From Acidimicrobiia bacterium (GTDB lineage: Bacteria; Actinomycetota; Acidimicrobiia; Acidimicrobiales; Aldehydirespiratoraceae): 64,000 nt of DNA. Position numbers and translations under genes: made by a program. How positions within the stretch are numbered: position 1 is the stretch's first letter; each line of letters begins with the position of its first letter. Below are positions 25,751 to 35,080 of this stretch, piece by piece. The stretch is from contig JAJEEV010000010.1 in NCBI GenBank assembly GCA_022820805.1, positions 1-64,000 of the forward strand, written 5' to 3'. The notes beneath the pieces were generated by a model. That model had not been told where the DNA came from and made no database searches. It saw only the letters and a list, made by a program, of their open reading frames with translations.

Positions 25751-25778
25751 CTTCCCAGGAAGATTGCTTCCTAGGAAG
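25751..25778. promoter_or_regulatory. Tandem palindromic operator upstream of the P450
   Basis: Two 12-base palindromes, CTTCCCAGGAAG (25751-25762) and CTTCCTAGGAAG (25767-25778), have centres 16 bases apart, about 1.5 helical turns. The second is perfect. They lie 50-77 bases before the P450 start, where a TetR-type repressor commonly binds as a pair of dimers. No TetR gene is in the window. Confidence 0.65.
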
Positions 25779-25818
25779 ATACATCGCTGGGCATTCGCGT
25801 GCAACCTCACATCGAGCC

Positions 25819-27066
25819 TCAGCTGATGGGGCTGGAGGGGACGGTGGCCTGGGCGACGGAGGCCTCCACCACGGGCACCTCATGGCGTTCCAGGGGGCGC
25901 ATCCACTCCTTGCGGGCCAGCGCCTTCTCGATGTAGGGGGCCAGCTCCTCGGCCTTGGCCGCGTCGCGCTCTGAGCGTCCGGCTGTGAACTCGCCCAGCA
26001 CGTCGGACCCGAACAGGCGCAGGCTGTCGCAGATGTCGCTGTGGCGGTTCTTGCCGCCCTGCTGGAGGAATATCACGTGGTCGATGCCGGCCCGCTCGGT
26101 CTCCTTGAGCCACCGGATGGCGTCAGCGGGGGTGCCGATGGTGTCGGCGTAGTCATCGCCCGCGTCGAGCGCGGCGGCCACCGCGTCCTCGAGGGCCGAG
26201 CCCCGCTGGGCCTCGTAGCGGTCCCAGATGTCGGAGTGGCCCGGGACGGTGTCATGCACCACCAACTGGCGCAGCGCGTAGGCGAAGAAATGGAACCCGT
26301 CGAAGCCCCTGCGGATGGCCTCGGCCCGATCCTCGTGCAGCGAGAAGCCCGTGACCACCGCGATGTTGGCGTTGATGCTGTGGCCCAGGGGCACGCACTC
26401 GTCGCTGCGGATGATGTCGTAGTAGATGTCGGCCCAGTGCCGGGCCTCGGCCGGGTCCACGAAGGCGAACGCCAGCGCGCCCAGGCCCCGGCGGGCGGCC
26501 AGCTCGATGGTGGTGCGGTTGGTGCAGGCGATCCACATCGGCGGATGGGGCTTCTGCACCGGCTTGGGGATCACGTCGCGGCACGGCATCGAGAAGAACT
26601 CGCCCTCGAAGCCGGGGTAGGGCGACATGGCCATCATGTTGGCCATCTGCTCGCCCGCCTCGAGGCTCATGGCCCGCTTCTGCTTGGCCGGGATGCCGAA
26701 CCCGCCGAGCTCCAGGCGGGTGGCACCCTCACCGATCCCGAACTCGACCCTCCCGCCGGAGATCAGGTCCAGCGTGGAGACGCACTCGGCGGTGCGGGCC
26801 GGATGGTTGTAGGCGGGAGGGGCCTGGCGGATGCCGTGGCCGAGACGGATGTTGGTGGTGCGGGCCGCGCAGGCCGACAGGAACACCTCCGGGGCGGAGC
26901 AGTGCGAGTACTCCTCCAGGAAGTGGTGCTCGACGGCCCAGGCCACGTCGATGCCGACCTCGTCGGCCACCTCCACCTGCTCGATCGCCTCGGCCAGCAG
27001 CCGCTCCTCGGAGTCCGCGCCCCAGGGGCGGGGCATCTGCAGCTCGTAGAAGACTCCGAATCGCAC
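25819..27066 (-). CDS. LLM-class flavin-dependent monooxygenase
   Basis: A 415-residue luciferase-like protein opening MRFGVFYELQMPRPWG with DVAWAVEHHFLEEYSHCSAPEV, a pattern of FMN-using alkanal or alkanesulfonate monooxygenase relatives. It includes PHPPMWIACTNRTTIELAARRGLG. It is longer than the two paralogues at 10224 and 15641 and belongs to another subgroup. It lies upstream of the P450, with an intervening operator, and has repeat copy A immediately before its start. A flavin reductase is not nearby. Confidence 0.83.
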   Translation of the reverse strand: MRFGVFYELQMPRPWGADSEERLLAEAIEQVEVADEVGIDVAWAVEHHFLEEYSHCSAPEVFLSACAARTTNIRLGHGIRQAPPAYNHPARTAECVSTLDLISGGRVEFGIGEGATRLELGGFGIPAKQKRAMSLEAGEQMANMMAMSPYPGFEGEFFSMPCRDVIPKPVQKPHPPMWIACTNRTTIELAARRGLGALAFAFVDPAEARHWADIYYDIIRSDECVPLGHSINANIAVVTGFSLHEDRAEAIRRGFDGFHFFAYALRQLVVHDTVPGHSDIWDRYEAQRGSALEDAVAAALDAGDDYADTIGTPADAIRWLKETERAGIDHVIFLQQGGKNRHSDICDSLRLFGSDVLGEFTAGRSERDAAKAEELAPYIEKALARKEWMRPLERHEVPVVEASVAQATVPSSPIS

Positions 27067-27093
27067 GGTGGCTCAACCTACCGGCGGGCCAAA

Positions 27094-27226
27094 AGGCCGA
27101 GCGAATAGGCGGCACAACGCGGCCCATACGGCGCGAGGCCGTGGCCCGAGCGGCCCGTGAGCGCAGCGAACAAGAGCGGGAATGACCCCACTGCGACGCG
27201 ACAGGCTCTCACCCATTTGCGGGCGC
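27094..27226 (+). repeat. Dispersed intergenic repeat, copy A
   Basis: It opens AGGCCGAGCGAATAG, continues CATACGGCGCGAGGCCGTGG, and has a core GCGGCCCGTGAGCGCAGCGA followed by ACAAGAGCGGGAATGAC. It ends in CTCACCCATTTGCGGGC. Three other copies lie at 33691, 49305 and 53439. It fills most of the gap between two minus-strand genes. Confidence 0.9.
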
Positions 27227-27253
27227 CGGAACTCGCGAGGCCGAGAGTCGGGA

Positions 27254-28153
27254 TCAGAACTCGAATCCGGCCACGCCGTAGTAGCCGCTGGCCGCGGTCT
27301 TGTCGCTGCGGTGCCGGTCCCACACCGGCACGTCGACCGGTGGCTGGGGGTCGTCGCCCAGCACTGTGACCCGGTGAAGGATCCGGGTGCCGTCGTCGTT
27401 GCCGATGTCGTCCACGATGGAGTGCAGCGTCACCCGCTCGTCCCACAGGGCCACGTCGCCGGGCGACCAGCGCCAGCGACAGCTGAACTTGACCTGCTCC
27501 TGCCAGCGGTACAGGAAGCCGAGCAGGGCCTGGCTCTCGGGTCGCGACAGCTGCGGGATGCGCCGCCCGTGCTGCTTGTTGACGTACAGGCTGCGGCGGC
27601 CGGTGCCGGGGTGGACCCGCACCACCGGGTGCTCGGCCCGCAGCGACCCCTGCTTGCCGTCGTCGTGGATGCAGGTCAGCCCGGCCAGAAAGGCCTGCAT
27701 CGGCTCCGACAGCGAGTCGTGCACCTCGTAGCAGTTGGCCCACATGGTGTCGCCGCCCGCGGGCGGGCACTGGACCATGTGCAGCAGCGCGGCGATGGGC
27801 GGGTGCTCGCTGTAGGTGACGTCGGTGTGCCAGATGTCGGCCTTGGGGGTGGCCGACGTGTCGAGCACGCACACCTCGGGAGTGTTCTCGTCGACCTTCT
27901 CGATGTAGGGGTGCACTTCCAGCTCGCCGAACAGCGCGCCGATGTCGCGCAGCTGCTTCACGCTGGGGTTCAGGCCGGGCAGGAAGAGCACGAGGTGGGT
28001 GTCGAGGGCATCGCGCAGCGCGGCCGCGACGCGGGTGTCGAGGCTGTCGGGATCGAGTCCCCGGACCTCGGCGCCCAGCGCCCCCGCGATCGGGGCGATG
28101 TCGAGCGCCAGCTCGGAGTCGGGACCGGAGGACTTGACAGGAGCGAGAGTCAT
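27254..28153 (-). CDS. TauD/TfdA-family Fe(II)/2-oxoglutarate dioxygenase
   Basis: 299 residues. The iron ligands are HTD in ADIWHTDVTYSEHPP and the distal His in ILHRVTV, whose Arg binds 2-oxoglutarate; GGDTMWANCYEVHDSLSE is the usual central motif. Such enzymes hydroxylate taurine, aryloxyalkanoates, sulfonates or quaternary amines. It starts from ATG 28153 and is divergent from the methyltransferase at 28279. The substrate is not apparent. Confidence 0.87.
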   Translation of the reverse strand: MTLAPVKSSGPDSELALDIAPIAGALGAEVRGLDPDSLDTRVAAALRDALDTHLVLFLPGLNPSVKQLRDIGALFGELEVHPYIEKVDENTPEVCVLDTSATPKADIWHTDVTYSEHPPIAALLHMVQCPPAGGDTMWANCYEVHDSLSEPMQAFLAGLTCIHDDGKQGSLRAEHPVVRVHPGTGRRSLYVNKQHGRRIPQLSRPESQALLGFLYRWQEQVKFSCRWRWSPGDVALWDERVTLHSIVDDIGNDDGTRILHRVTVLGDDPQPPVDVPVWDRHRSDKTAASGYYGVAGFEF

Positions 28154-28278
28154 GGCTCTCAGGGTACCGGCGGCGGGGAAGCCGAGCCGAGCGGACCGGC
28201 CGCTACGGTGGGCGGCAGCCGGCCAGTCCCTGGACCGGGCCACGACGAGGGAACACCAAAGATGCCGGACCGGAGTCG

Positions 28279-29262
28279 ATGACCGCGTCGATCGGCGACC
28301 TCCTGGAGACCAGGGGCCATGTGGTAGCCGACGGGGCCATGGGCACGCAGCTCTTCGCGGTCGGCCTGAGCGCCGGCGATCCACCGGAGGCTTGGAACGT
28401 GCACCACGCTGCGGAGGTGCGGGCGATCCACCGGGCCTACCTGCAGGCCGGAGCCGACGTGGTGGTGACCAACAGCTTCGGCGGTACCCACTTCCGCCTG
28501 GCCCTGCACGACTGCCAGGACCGGGTGGTCGAGTTGAACGAGGCCGCGGCCCGCAACGCCCGCACCGAGGCCAACGCCGAGTCCGAGCGGACGGGCCGGA
28601 CGGTGCTGGTGGCCGGATCGATGGGGCCCACCGGCGAGCTGCTCGAGCCGATGGGAACCATGTCGGCGGCGGCCTGTGAGGCCGCGTTCGCGGAGCAGGC
28701 CTCCGGCCTTGCTGCGGGCGGAGCTGACGTGCTGTGGGTGGAGACCATGAGCGACCTCGATGAGGTGGAGGCCGCCGTGCGGGGGGCCCGTTCGGTGTGC
28801 GATCTTCCGGTGACCGCGACCATGAGCTTCGACACCGCGGGGCGCACCATGATGGGCGTGACCGGCACGGAGCTGGCCGAACGGCTGGGCGGGCTGGGCC
28901 TGGCGGCGATGGGCGCCAACTGCGGCAACAACATCGCCGACACCGAGGCCGCGGTGGCCGCGATCGCGGCCGCGTCGCCGGGCACGCCGGTGATCTCCAA
29001 GCCCAACGCGGGCGTGCCGGTGTGGAGCGGCGACAGCCTGGTCTACGACGGCACCCCCGAGGTGCTGGCCGCCCACGCCCACCGGGCCAGGACTGCGGGC
29101 GTGACCGTCATCGGCAGTTGCTGTGGCAGCACCCCGGTCCACACCGCCAAGATCGCGGCCGTGCTGCGGGGCGACGAGCCCCCGCCCGACATCGAGGCGA
29201 CCCCACCGGCGACCCCGCCCACCGAGGACCGCCTGGCCCGCCGCCGCACCCGCCGCCGCTAG
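28279..29262 (+). CDS. Homocysteine S-methyltransferase family protein, betaine-homocysteine methyltransferase-like
   Basis: A 327-residue Hcy-binding TIM barrel. The zinc-binding cysteines are in MGANCGNN and in GSCCGSTP; VADGAMGTQLF and TNSFGGTHFRL are conserved N-terminal motifs. It would transfer a methyl group to homocysteine, forming methionine. The donor could be glycine betaine, S-methylmethionine or another methylated amine, since stand-alone members vary. No cobalamin domain is present. It may use methyl donors brought in by the ProW/ProX system at 16724-19953, but that is inference. Confidence 0.83.
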   Translation: MTASIGDLLETRGHVVADGAMGTQLFAVGLSAGDPPEAWNVHHAAEVRAIHRAYLQAGADVVVTNSFGGTHFRLALHDCQDRVVELNEAAARNARTEANAESERTGRTVLVAGSMGPTGELLEPMGTMSAAACEAAFAEQASGLAAGGADVLWVETMSDLDEVEAAVRGARSVCDLPVTATMSFDTAGRTMMGVTGTELAERLGGLGLAAMGANCGNNIADTEAAVAAIAAASPGTPVISKPNAGVPVWSGDSLVYDGTPEVLAAHAHRARTAGVTVIGSCCGSTPVHTAKIAAVLRGDEPPPDIEATPPATPPTEDRLARRRTRRR

Positions 29263-29277
29263 CACCGGCCGTCGGGC

Positions 29278-29601
29278 CTAATAGATGATGTCCAGGGCGT
29301 AGCGGAGGGCTCGATCGAGTTCAGCCCGACCGGCTACGTCCAAGCGCCCGACGGGTCGAGGATCGAGACTCTTGACGGGGACGGTGACGAGACTGTCGCA
29401 ATTGATGGCACAGGGATCGTCAAGTCCGTCGGCTGGTCCGAGGCCGACCTCGGATCTGATCCCCCTGACGGTGCGGGTGATGGGAGCACAGACGATTGCG
29501 GTCAAGACGGCCGCAGCTGCGTCCCTAGTGACCACACAGACCGGTCGACGGCCCGCGGGCGGACCGAGATCGGTCCAGTAGATCTCGCCGCGAGCTACCA
29601 C
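29278..29601 (-). CDS. MazF/PemK-family toxin endoribonuclease
   Basis: A 107-residue MazF fold. The pattern is EIYWTDLGPPAGRRPVCVVTRD at the start, IVCAPITRTVRGIRSEVGL in the middle and DSLVTVPVKSLDPRPVGRL near the end. It would cleave mRNA when free of its antitoxin. It overlaps the antitoxin gene by seven bases, so the pair is co-translated. Confidence 0.9.
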   Translation of the reverse strand: MVARGEIYWTDLGPPAGRRPVCVVTRDAAAAVLTAIVCAPITRTVRGIRSEVGLGPADGLDDPCAINCDSLVTVPVKSLDPRPVGRLDVAGRAELDRALRYALDIIY

Positions 29602-29858
29602 TCGGGGATAGTCAGGGAAGCAAGACGGGCAGCGGACTGGACCAGTTCAGGGTCGAGTGGATGGCGGCGGTACGCGGCGACCAGCTCCTCGTCGGCAGTG
29701 CGAAGCGAGTCCGCCTCGATCACTGCCCTGGCCCCGCGCCGGAGCAACTCCGAGCGGCTGGTTCCCAGAGCCTTGGCGATCTGGTCCAGACGGCCGACCA
29801 GCTCGTCGTCAAGTTGCACGAGCACCTCTCGGCGGGACATGGCCATATGGTACACCAT
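29595..29858 (-). CDS. Ribbon-helix-helix antitoxin of the MazF module
   Basis: Up to 87 residues. The core REVLVQLDDELVGRLDQIAKALGTSRSELLRRGARAVIE is a CopG/MetJ-type ribbon-helix-helix DNA-binding fold; the C-terminal tail would wrap the toxin. ATG codons at 29858, 29846 and 29840 are all possible, and all lie within the operator palindrome at 29840-29865. No ribosome-binding site is visible, so the transcript may be leaderless. It probably represses its own promoter with MazF. Confidence 0.85.
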   Translation of the reverse strand: MVYHMAMSRREVLVQLDDELVGRLDQIAKALGTSRSELLRRGARAVIEADSLRTADEELVAAYRRHPLDPELVQSAARLASLTIPEW

Positions 29859-29865
29859 ATGGCCA
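29840..29865. promoter_or_regulatory. Autoregulatory palindrome over the antitoxin start
   Basis: Two perfect 12-base arms, TGGCCATATGGT and ACCATATGGCCA, are separated by AC. They cover the candidate start codons of the antitoxin gene, so the bound antitoxin would cover both the promoter and the start of its own gene. AT-rich cores (CATATG) may also serve as the -10 box. Confidence 0.75.
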
Positions 29866-29887
29866 CTCGTTCACTGAATGACCCTCC

Positions 29888-31528
29888 TCAGTGGCGGAAC
29901 TGGCGTTCTCCGGTTAGGAGCATGGCTAGGTTGCGCTCGTTGGCGGCGGCTATGACTGCAGCGTCGTTGACTGAGCCGCCGGGCTGGACCACCACGGCGA
30001 CGCCGGCGTCGGCAGCAGCACCGATGCCGTCGGGGAACGGGTAGAAGCCGTCGCTGGCGCAGGCCCCGCCGGCGGCCCGGCCGGCGGCCTTGGCCGCGGC
30101 CAGCTCGCCGGCCTCCACCCGGTTCTGCTGGCCAGCTCCTATCCCCCAGGCGGTGCGGTCGCGGGCCAGCACCACCGCGTTGGAGCTGGTGTGAGCGCAC
30201 ACTCGCCAGGCGAAGACCGCGTCGGCCCACTCGGATCCGCTCGGCTCCCGGGCGGTGACCAACTGCCAGGCGGAGGGGTCGACCTCCAGCGCTCGGGGGG
30301 TCTGCACCAGGAAGTCGTCTCCCGAACCGCCGAGCGTCCGCAGCTCCCATTCGGGCTCGCCGGAGCGGTGCCAGGGCGCTTCAAGCAGACGGGTGTTGGC
30401 CCGGCGGGCGGCCAGACGCTCGATCACGCCGTCCGCGTAGCCGGGGGCGATCACTACGTCAGCCTGGGCGGCGGCGACCATGGCGTCGGTGGTGGCCTCG
30501 TCGATCACCGAGTTGACGGCCACCACTCCCCCGAAGGCGCTGCGAGGGTCGCAGTCGAATGCCCGCGAGTACGCGGTGGCCAGATCACCGGCTACGGCAG
30601 CCCCGCACGGGTTGGCGTGCTTGACGATGACCGCGGCGGGACCGTCGCCCAGGCCGTGGGCCAGGCGCCAGGCCGCCTCGGCGTCCATCAGGTTCAGGTA
30701 ACTCAATGCCGGTCCGCCGTGCTGGACGACACCGTCGAAGAACCCTGCGGCGCCTCGGGCGCGGTATCGGGCGCCCTGCTGGTGGGGATTCTCGCCGTAG
30801 CGCAGCACCTCGGCTCGCTCCAGTTCCAGCCGGATCGCAGCAGGCAGGTCCGCCCCGTCCGGCACGTCGTCCGCCCGCACATCCTCGGCTGACACCTTCT
30901 CCGCCGGCACATCCTCTTCGGCCGGCTGATTGTCGTCGACCGCCGGGGCAGGGCCGGCATGGCCGGGCTCATCCCCGTCCAACCAACTCAAGATGGCAGA
31001 CTCGTAGGCCGCGGTGTGGGCGAACGCCTTGCGGGCCAGGCCGCGCCGGGTGGCCGCCGACAAGTTCCCGTCCGAGCGGATCTCGGCCAGGACGGGCTCA
31101 TAGTCGGCCGGGTCGACCACCACGCCCACATGGGCGTGGTTCTTTGCCGCCGCCCGCACCATCGTCGGGCCGCCGATGTCGATCATCTCGATGCCGGGCG
31201 ACGCCTCGAACGGGTACAGGTTCGACACCACCAGATCGATCGGGTCGATGCCGTTGGCCTCCAGGTCAGCTCGGTGCGAGGGGTCGTCGCGGTCGGCCAG
31301 GATCCCGCCGTGGATGCGGGGATGCAGGGTCACGACGCGATGCCCCAGCATGGCCGGCGAGCCCGTGTAGTCGGCCACGTCGGTGACGGGCAGGCCCGCC
31401 TCCCCGAGCACTCGGGCCGTTCCCACGCTGGCGATCAGCTCCCACCCCAATTCGTGCAGCCCCGCGGCCAGCTCGACGGCGCCCGTCTTGTCGTACAGGG
31501 CCATCAGCGCCCGCGGCGGTGCATCCAT
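29888..31528 (-). CDS. purH: Bifunctional AICAR formyltransferase / IMP cyclohydrolase
   Basis: 546 residues that catalyse the last two steps of purine synthesis. The N-terminal IMP cyclohydrolase domain has LYDKTGAVELAAGL and LHPRIHGGILADRD. The C-terminal transformylase domain has RYGENPHQQGARY, VKHANPCGAAVAGDL and SDGFYPFPDGI. An acidic, valine-rich insertion of about 40 residues (EEDVPAEKVSAEDVRADDVP) lies between them, absent in most PurH. The ATG at 31528 is preferred. It lies downstream of sucCD, and the usual purN neighbour is absent. Confidence 0.96.
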   Translation of the reverse strand: MDAPPRALMALYDKTGAVELAAGLHELGWELIASVGTARVLGEAGLPVTDVADYTGSPAMLGHRVVTLHPRIHGGILADRDDPSHRADLEANGIDPIDLVVSNLYPFEASPGIEMIDIGGPTMVRAAAKNHAHVGVVVDPADYEPVLAEIRSDGNLSAATRRGLARKAFAHTAAYESAILSWLDGDEPGHAGPAPAVDDNQPAEEDVPAEKVSAEDVRADDVPDGADLPAAIRLELERAEVLRYGENPHQQGARYRARGAAGFFDGVVQHGGPALSYLNLMDAEAAWRLAHGLGDGPAAVIVKHANPCGAAVAGDLATAYSRAFDCDPRSAFGGVVAVNSVIDEATTDAMVAAAQADVVIAPGYADGVIERLAARRANTRLLEAPWHRSGEPEWELRTLGGSGDDFLVQTPRALEVDPSAWQLVTAREPSGSEWADAVFAWRVCAHTSSNAVVLARDRTAWGIGAGQQNRVEAGELAAAKAAGRAAGGACASDGFYPFPDGIGAAADAGVAVVVQPGGSVNDAAVIAAANERNLAMLLTGERQFRH

Positions 31529-31612
31529 CGAGACCAATCCTTGCCGAACATCAAGGAGTTAACCACCTCACGGGTGGCTAACTGATTGAAGTTGGACGAG
31601 CCGCCCAATGCA

Positions 31613-32493
<881 letters not shown>

Positions 32494-32497
<4 letters not shown>

Positions 32498-33651
32498 GGC
32501 TGGCTCCCCCCTGCTCCGGCCAGCGCGACGGCCCGGCGGGCCGCGTCGAGCATGGTGGGCTCCATCATCAGGGCATCGCTCAGGTGGGGCTCCAGCAGCT
32601 CGCGGCCCTCGGCTGCGTTGGTGCCGTCGAGGCGGATCACGATGGGAGAGTCGATGGCGACCCGGCCGGTCGCCTCGACGATGCCGTTGGCTATCTCCTC
32701 GCCCCGGGTGATGCCGCCGAAGATGTTGATCAGGATGGACCGCACCGCGGGATCGTTGTTGATCACCTCGAGCGCGTTGGACATGACCTCGGCGTTGGCG
32801 CCGCCGCCGATGTCGAGGAAGTTGGCCGGCCGGCCCCCGACCTGGTTCACCACGTCCACCGTGCTCATGGCCAGACCCGCGCCGTTGGCGATCACCCCCA
32901 CCGAGCCCTCCAGGCCCACGTACTGCAGCCCCTTGGCGTGGGCGGCCTGCTCCCGCTCGTCGCGGGTCTGGGTGGCGTCGTACTGGGCGTAGTCGTCGTG
33001 GCGGAACGTGCTGTTGGCGTCCAGGGTGACCTTGGAGTCGAGCAGGACCACGTCACCGGCGGAGGTGACGATGAGCGGGTTGACCTCCACCAGGTCGGCG
33101 TCGGCGTCCACGTAGGCCCGGTAGAGGGTCGCGAGGGCGTCGGCCACCGCGCCGGCGACGGCTTCGGGGATGCGGGCGGCCTGCACCCACTGCCGGCACG
33201 CCTGCTGCGACAGCCCGTCGGTGGGATCGATGTGGATGCGGGCGATGGCGCCGGGATCGCGGGCGGCCACCGTCTCGATGTCCACGCCTCCCTCGGCTGA
33301 CAGCATCCCGAGGTGCTGGCGGGCGGAGCGGTCGAGGGTGAAGCTGGCGTAGTACTCCTCGGCGATGTCCGAGGCCTCCTCGATCCAGAGGCGCCGAACG
33401 ATGTGGCCGGAGATGTCGAGGCCCAGGATGTCGGCGGCATGGCTGCGCACCTCGTCGAGGTCGGCGGCCAGCTTCACGCCCCCGGCCTTGCCCCGTCCCC
33501 CGGTGTGGACCTGGGCCTTGACCACCACCGGCAACCCGATCCGGGCCGCCGCGGCCACAGCCTCTTCGGGCGATAGCGCCACCTCGCCTGAGGGCACCGG
33601 GAGCCCGAATCGGGCGAACAACTCCTTGCCCTGGTGTTCGAACAAATCCAC
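32494..33651 (-). CDS. sucC: Succinyl-CoA ligase, beta subunit
   Basis: 385 residues. The ATP-grasp domain begins DLFEHQGKELFARFGLPVP and has VVVKAQVHTGGRGKAGGVKL; the C-terminal ligase domain holds NGAGLAMSTVDVVNQVGGRPANF and LINIFGGITRGEEIA. The GTG at 33651 gives the usual N-terminus. No clear ribosome-binding site precedes it. Repeat copy B occupies the upstream gap, so the sucCD promoter must lie within or near it. Confidence 0.96.
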
Positions 33652-33690
33652 GGGAGGCGATACTAGGAACGTGCTGGGACTTATGCCACG

Positions 33691-33820
33691 CCTGTCACGT
33701 CGCAGCGGCGTCATTCCCGCTCTTGTTCGCTGCGCTCACGGGCCGCCCAGAGCCAGGGAACAGCGCCCACGGCCTCGCCCGTATGAGCCGGACTCGCCTA
33801 CCTACCCGCTCGGCCTCTAG
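33691..33820 (-). repeat. Dispersed intergenic repeat, copy B
   Basis: On the minus strand it opens TAGAGGCCGAGCGGGTAG, includes CATACGGGCGAGGCCGTGGG and the core GCGGCCCGTGAGCGCAGCGA. It ends ATGACGCCGCTGCGACGTGA. It has the longer middle section seen in copy D. It lies between the divergent sucC and the membrane protein at 33827. Confidence 0.9.
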
Positions 33821-33826
33821 GCCGCG

Positions 33827-34294
33827 ATGCCTGTTTCCAGTGGACCCCGGCCGAGCTTGCGGGCCGCCGTCCTGGTCGGCCTGGCCGGCGTGGTGGTGGC
33901 GCTGGGCCTGGTGGGGGCGGTGCTGCTGCTGACCCGCACCGGGACCGGCGTGGAGATCCGCCTCGGCGACCACGACTTCAGGGACATGGAGGTCGGACGG
34001 ATCAGCACCGAGATAGACGACCGGGGACCGATCCTGTTCGGCGACGTTGCCGACGGCAGCCTCGACATCATCCTTCAGCACATCGGCGACGACCCCGAGA
34101 CGGGGTGGCTTGCCTTCGAGGCCCGCCGGGCCGGCCAGAGCCGCGACTGTTACTTCCGGTGGCGGCCCGAAGAGGCCGATTTCGTCAACACCTGCGACCC
34201 CGACGACATCGTCGACGCAGCCGGAACCGGCCTGCGCCACTTCGAGGTGGCTGTGGTGGACGGCGATGTCCGGGTAGACATCAACCCACCCTGA
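33827..34294 (+). CDS. Membrane-anchored protein of unknown function
   Basis: 155 residues. A single hydrophobic helix spans about residues 13-35 (AAVLVGLAGVVVALGLVGAV), followed by an acidic extracytoplasmic domain rich in Asp. Two cysteines (SRDCYFRW and VNTCDPDD) could form a disulfide. I do not recognise a family. It starts just after repeat copy B and is followed by alaX 19 bases later, so the two may share a transcript. Confidence 0.6.
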   Translation: MPVSSGPRPSLRAAVLVGLAGVVVALGLVGAVLLLTRTGTGVEIRLGDHDFRDMEVGRISTEIDDRGPILFGDVADGSLDIILQHIGDDPETGWLAFEARRAGQSRDCYFRWRPEEADFVNTCDPDDIVDAAGTGLRHFEVAVVDGDVRVDINPP

Positions 34295-34313
34295 GGAGCC
34301 CCAGGAGGCCCGC

Positions 34314-35042
34314 ATGGCTGACGTGAACCCCACCGATCGCATATTCCTGCGCGACGCCCAGTGCCGGGCCTTCGACGCGACCGTCGTCGCCGTCGACGGC
34401 GATGGGCGGGTAGCGCTGGACGCCACCGCCTTCTACGCCACCAGCGGGGGACAGCCCCACGACACCGGCACGCTGAGCTGGGGCGGCGGCTCGGCGTCGG
34501 TGACCGACGTTCGGGGCCACGACGTGGTGTGGCACACCCTCGACGGCGATGCTCCGGCCGCCGGCACGGCCGTGCACGCAGAACTCGACTGGGAGCGCCG
34601 CCACGCGCTCATGCGGACCCACACCGCGCTGCACATCCTGTGCGGGGTGATCTACAACACCTGGGGCGTGTCGGTGACCGGCGGCAATATGGCGCCGCTG
34701 TCGGCCCGCATGGACTTCGAGTTCGACCCGCTGCCCGAGGGGTTCGCGGCCCAGGTCACCGAGCTCGTGAACGCCGAGATCGCGGCCGACCGCCCCATCG
34801 AGATCTCGTTCCTCCCCCGGGCCGAGGCCCTCGCCGACGACGACCTGATCCGCACCAAGGTCAACCTCATTCCCGAGTCGGTCACCGAGATCCGGGTTGT
34901 CGACATCGTCGGGCTCGACAAGCAGGCCGACGGGGGCACCCACCTGCGCTCCACCGGCGAGGTGGGCCGCTTCGAGGTGGTCAAGACCGAGTCGAAGGGC
35001 AAGGCCAACAAGCGCCTCCGCATCGCGGTCCACGACGCGTAA
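34314..35042 (+). CDS. Stand-alone alanyl-tRNA editing protein (AlaX family)
   Basis: A 242-residue homologue of the AlaRS editing domain. The zinc-site motif is HTALHIL (HxxxH) and the second half lies in DKQADGGTHLRST; YATSGGQPHDTG is the conserved glycine-rich N-terminal loop. It removes Ser or Gly wrongly attached to tRNA-Ala. The expected Cys in the second zinc motif appears replaced by Gln (KQADGGTH), as in some AlaX groups. It is convergent with pcrA. Confidence 0.87.
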   Translation: MADVNPTDRIFLRDAQCRAFDATVVAVDGDGRVALDATAFYATSGGQPHDTGTLSWGGGSASVTDVRGHDVVWHTLDGDAPAAGTAVHAELDWERRHALMRTHTALHILCGVIYNTWGVSVTGGNMAPLSARMDFEFDPLPEGFAAQVTELVNAEIAADRPIEISFLPRAEALADDDLIRTKVNLIPESVTEIRVVDIVGLDKQADGGTHLRSTGEVGRFEVVKTESKGKANKRLRIAVHDA

Positions 35043-35080
35043 CGCGGGCAGGCCCGCGGCTGCGGGGAGACCCGACGGTC

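Noticed and set aside
27182-27226. Apparent gene starts MTPLRRDRLSP inside the dispersed repeats
   Set aside because: The ATG and following codons are part of the repeat itself and continue into unrelated frames in each copy, so they are not starts of real genes.
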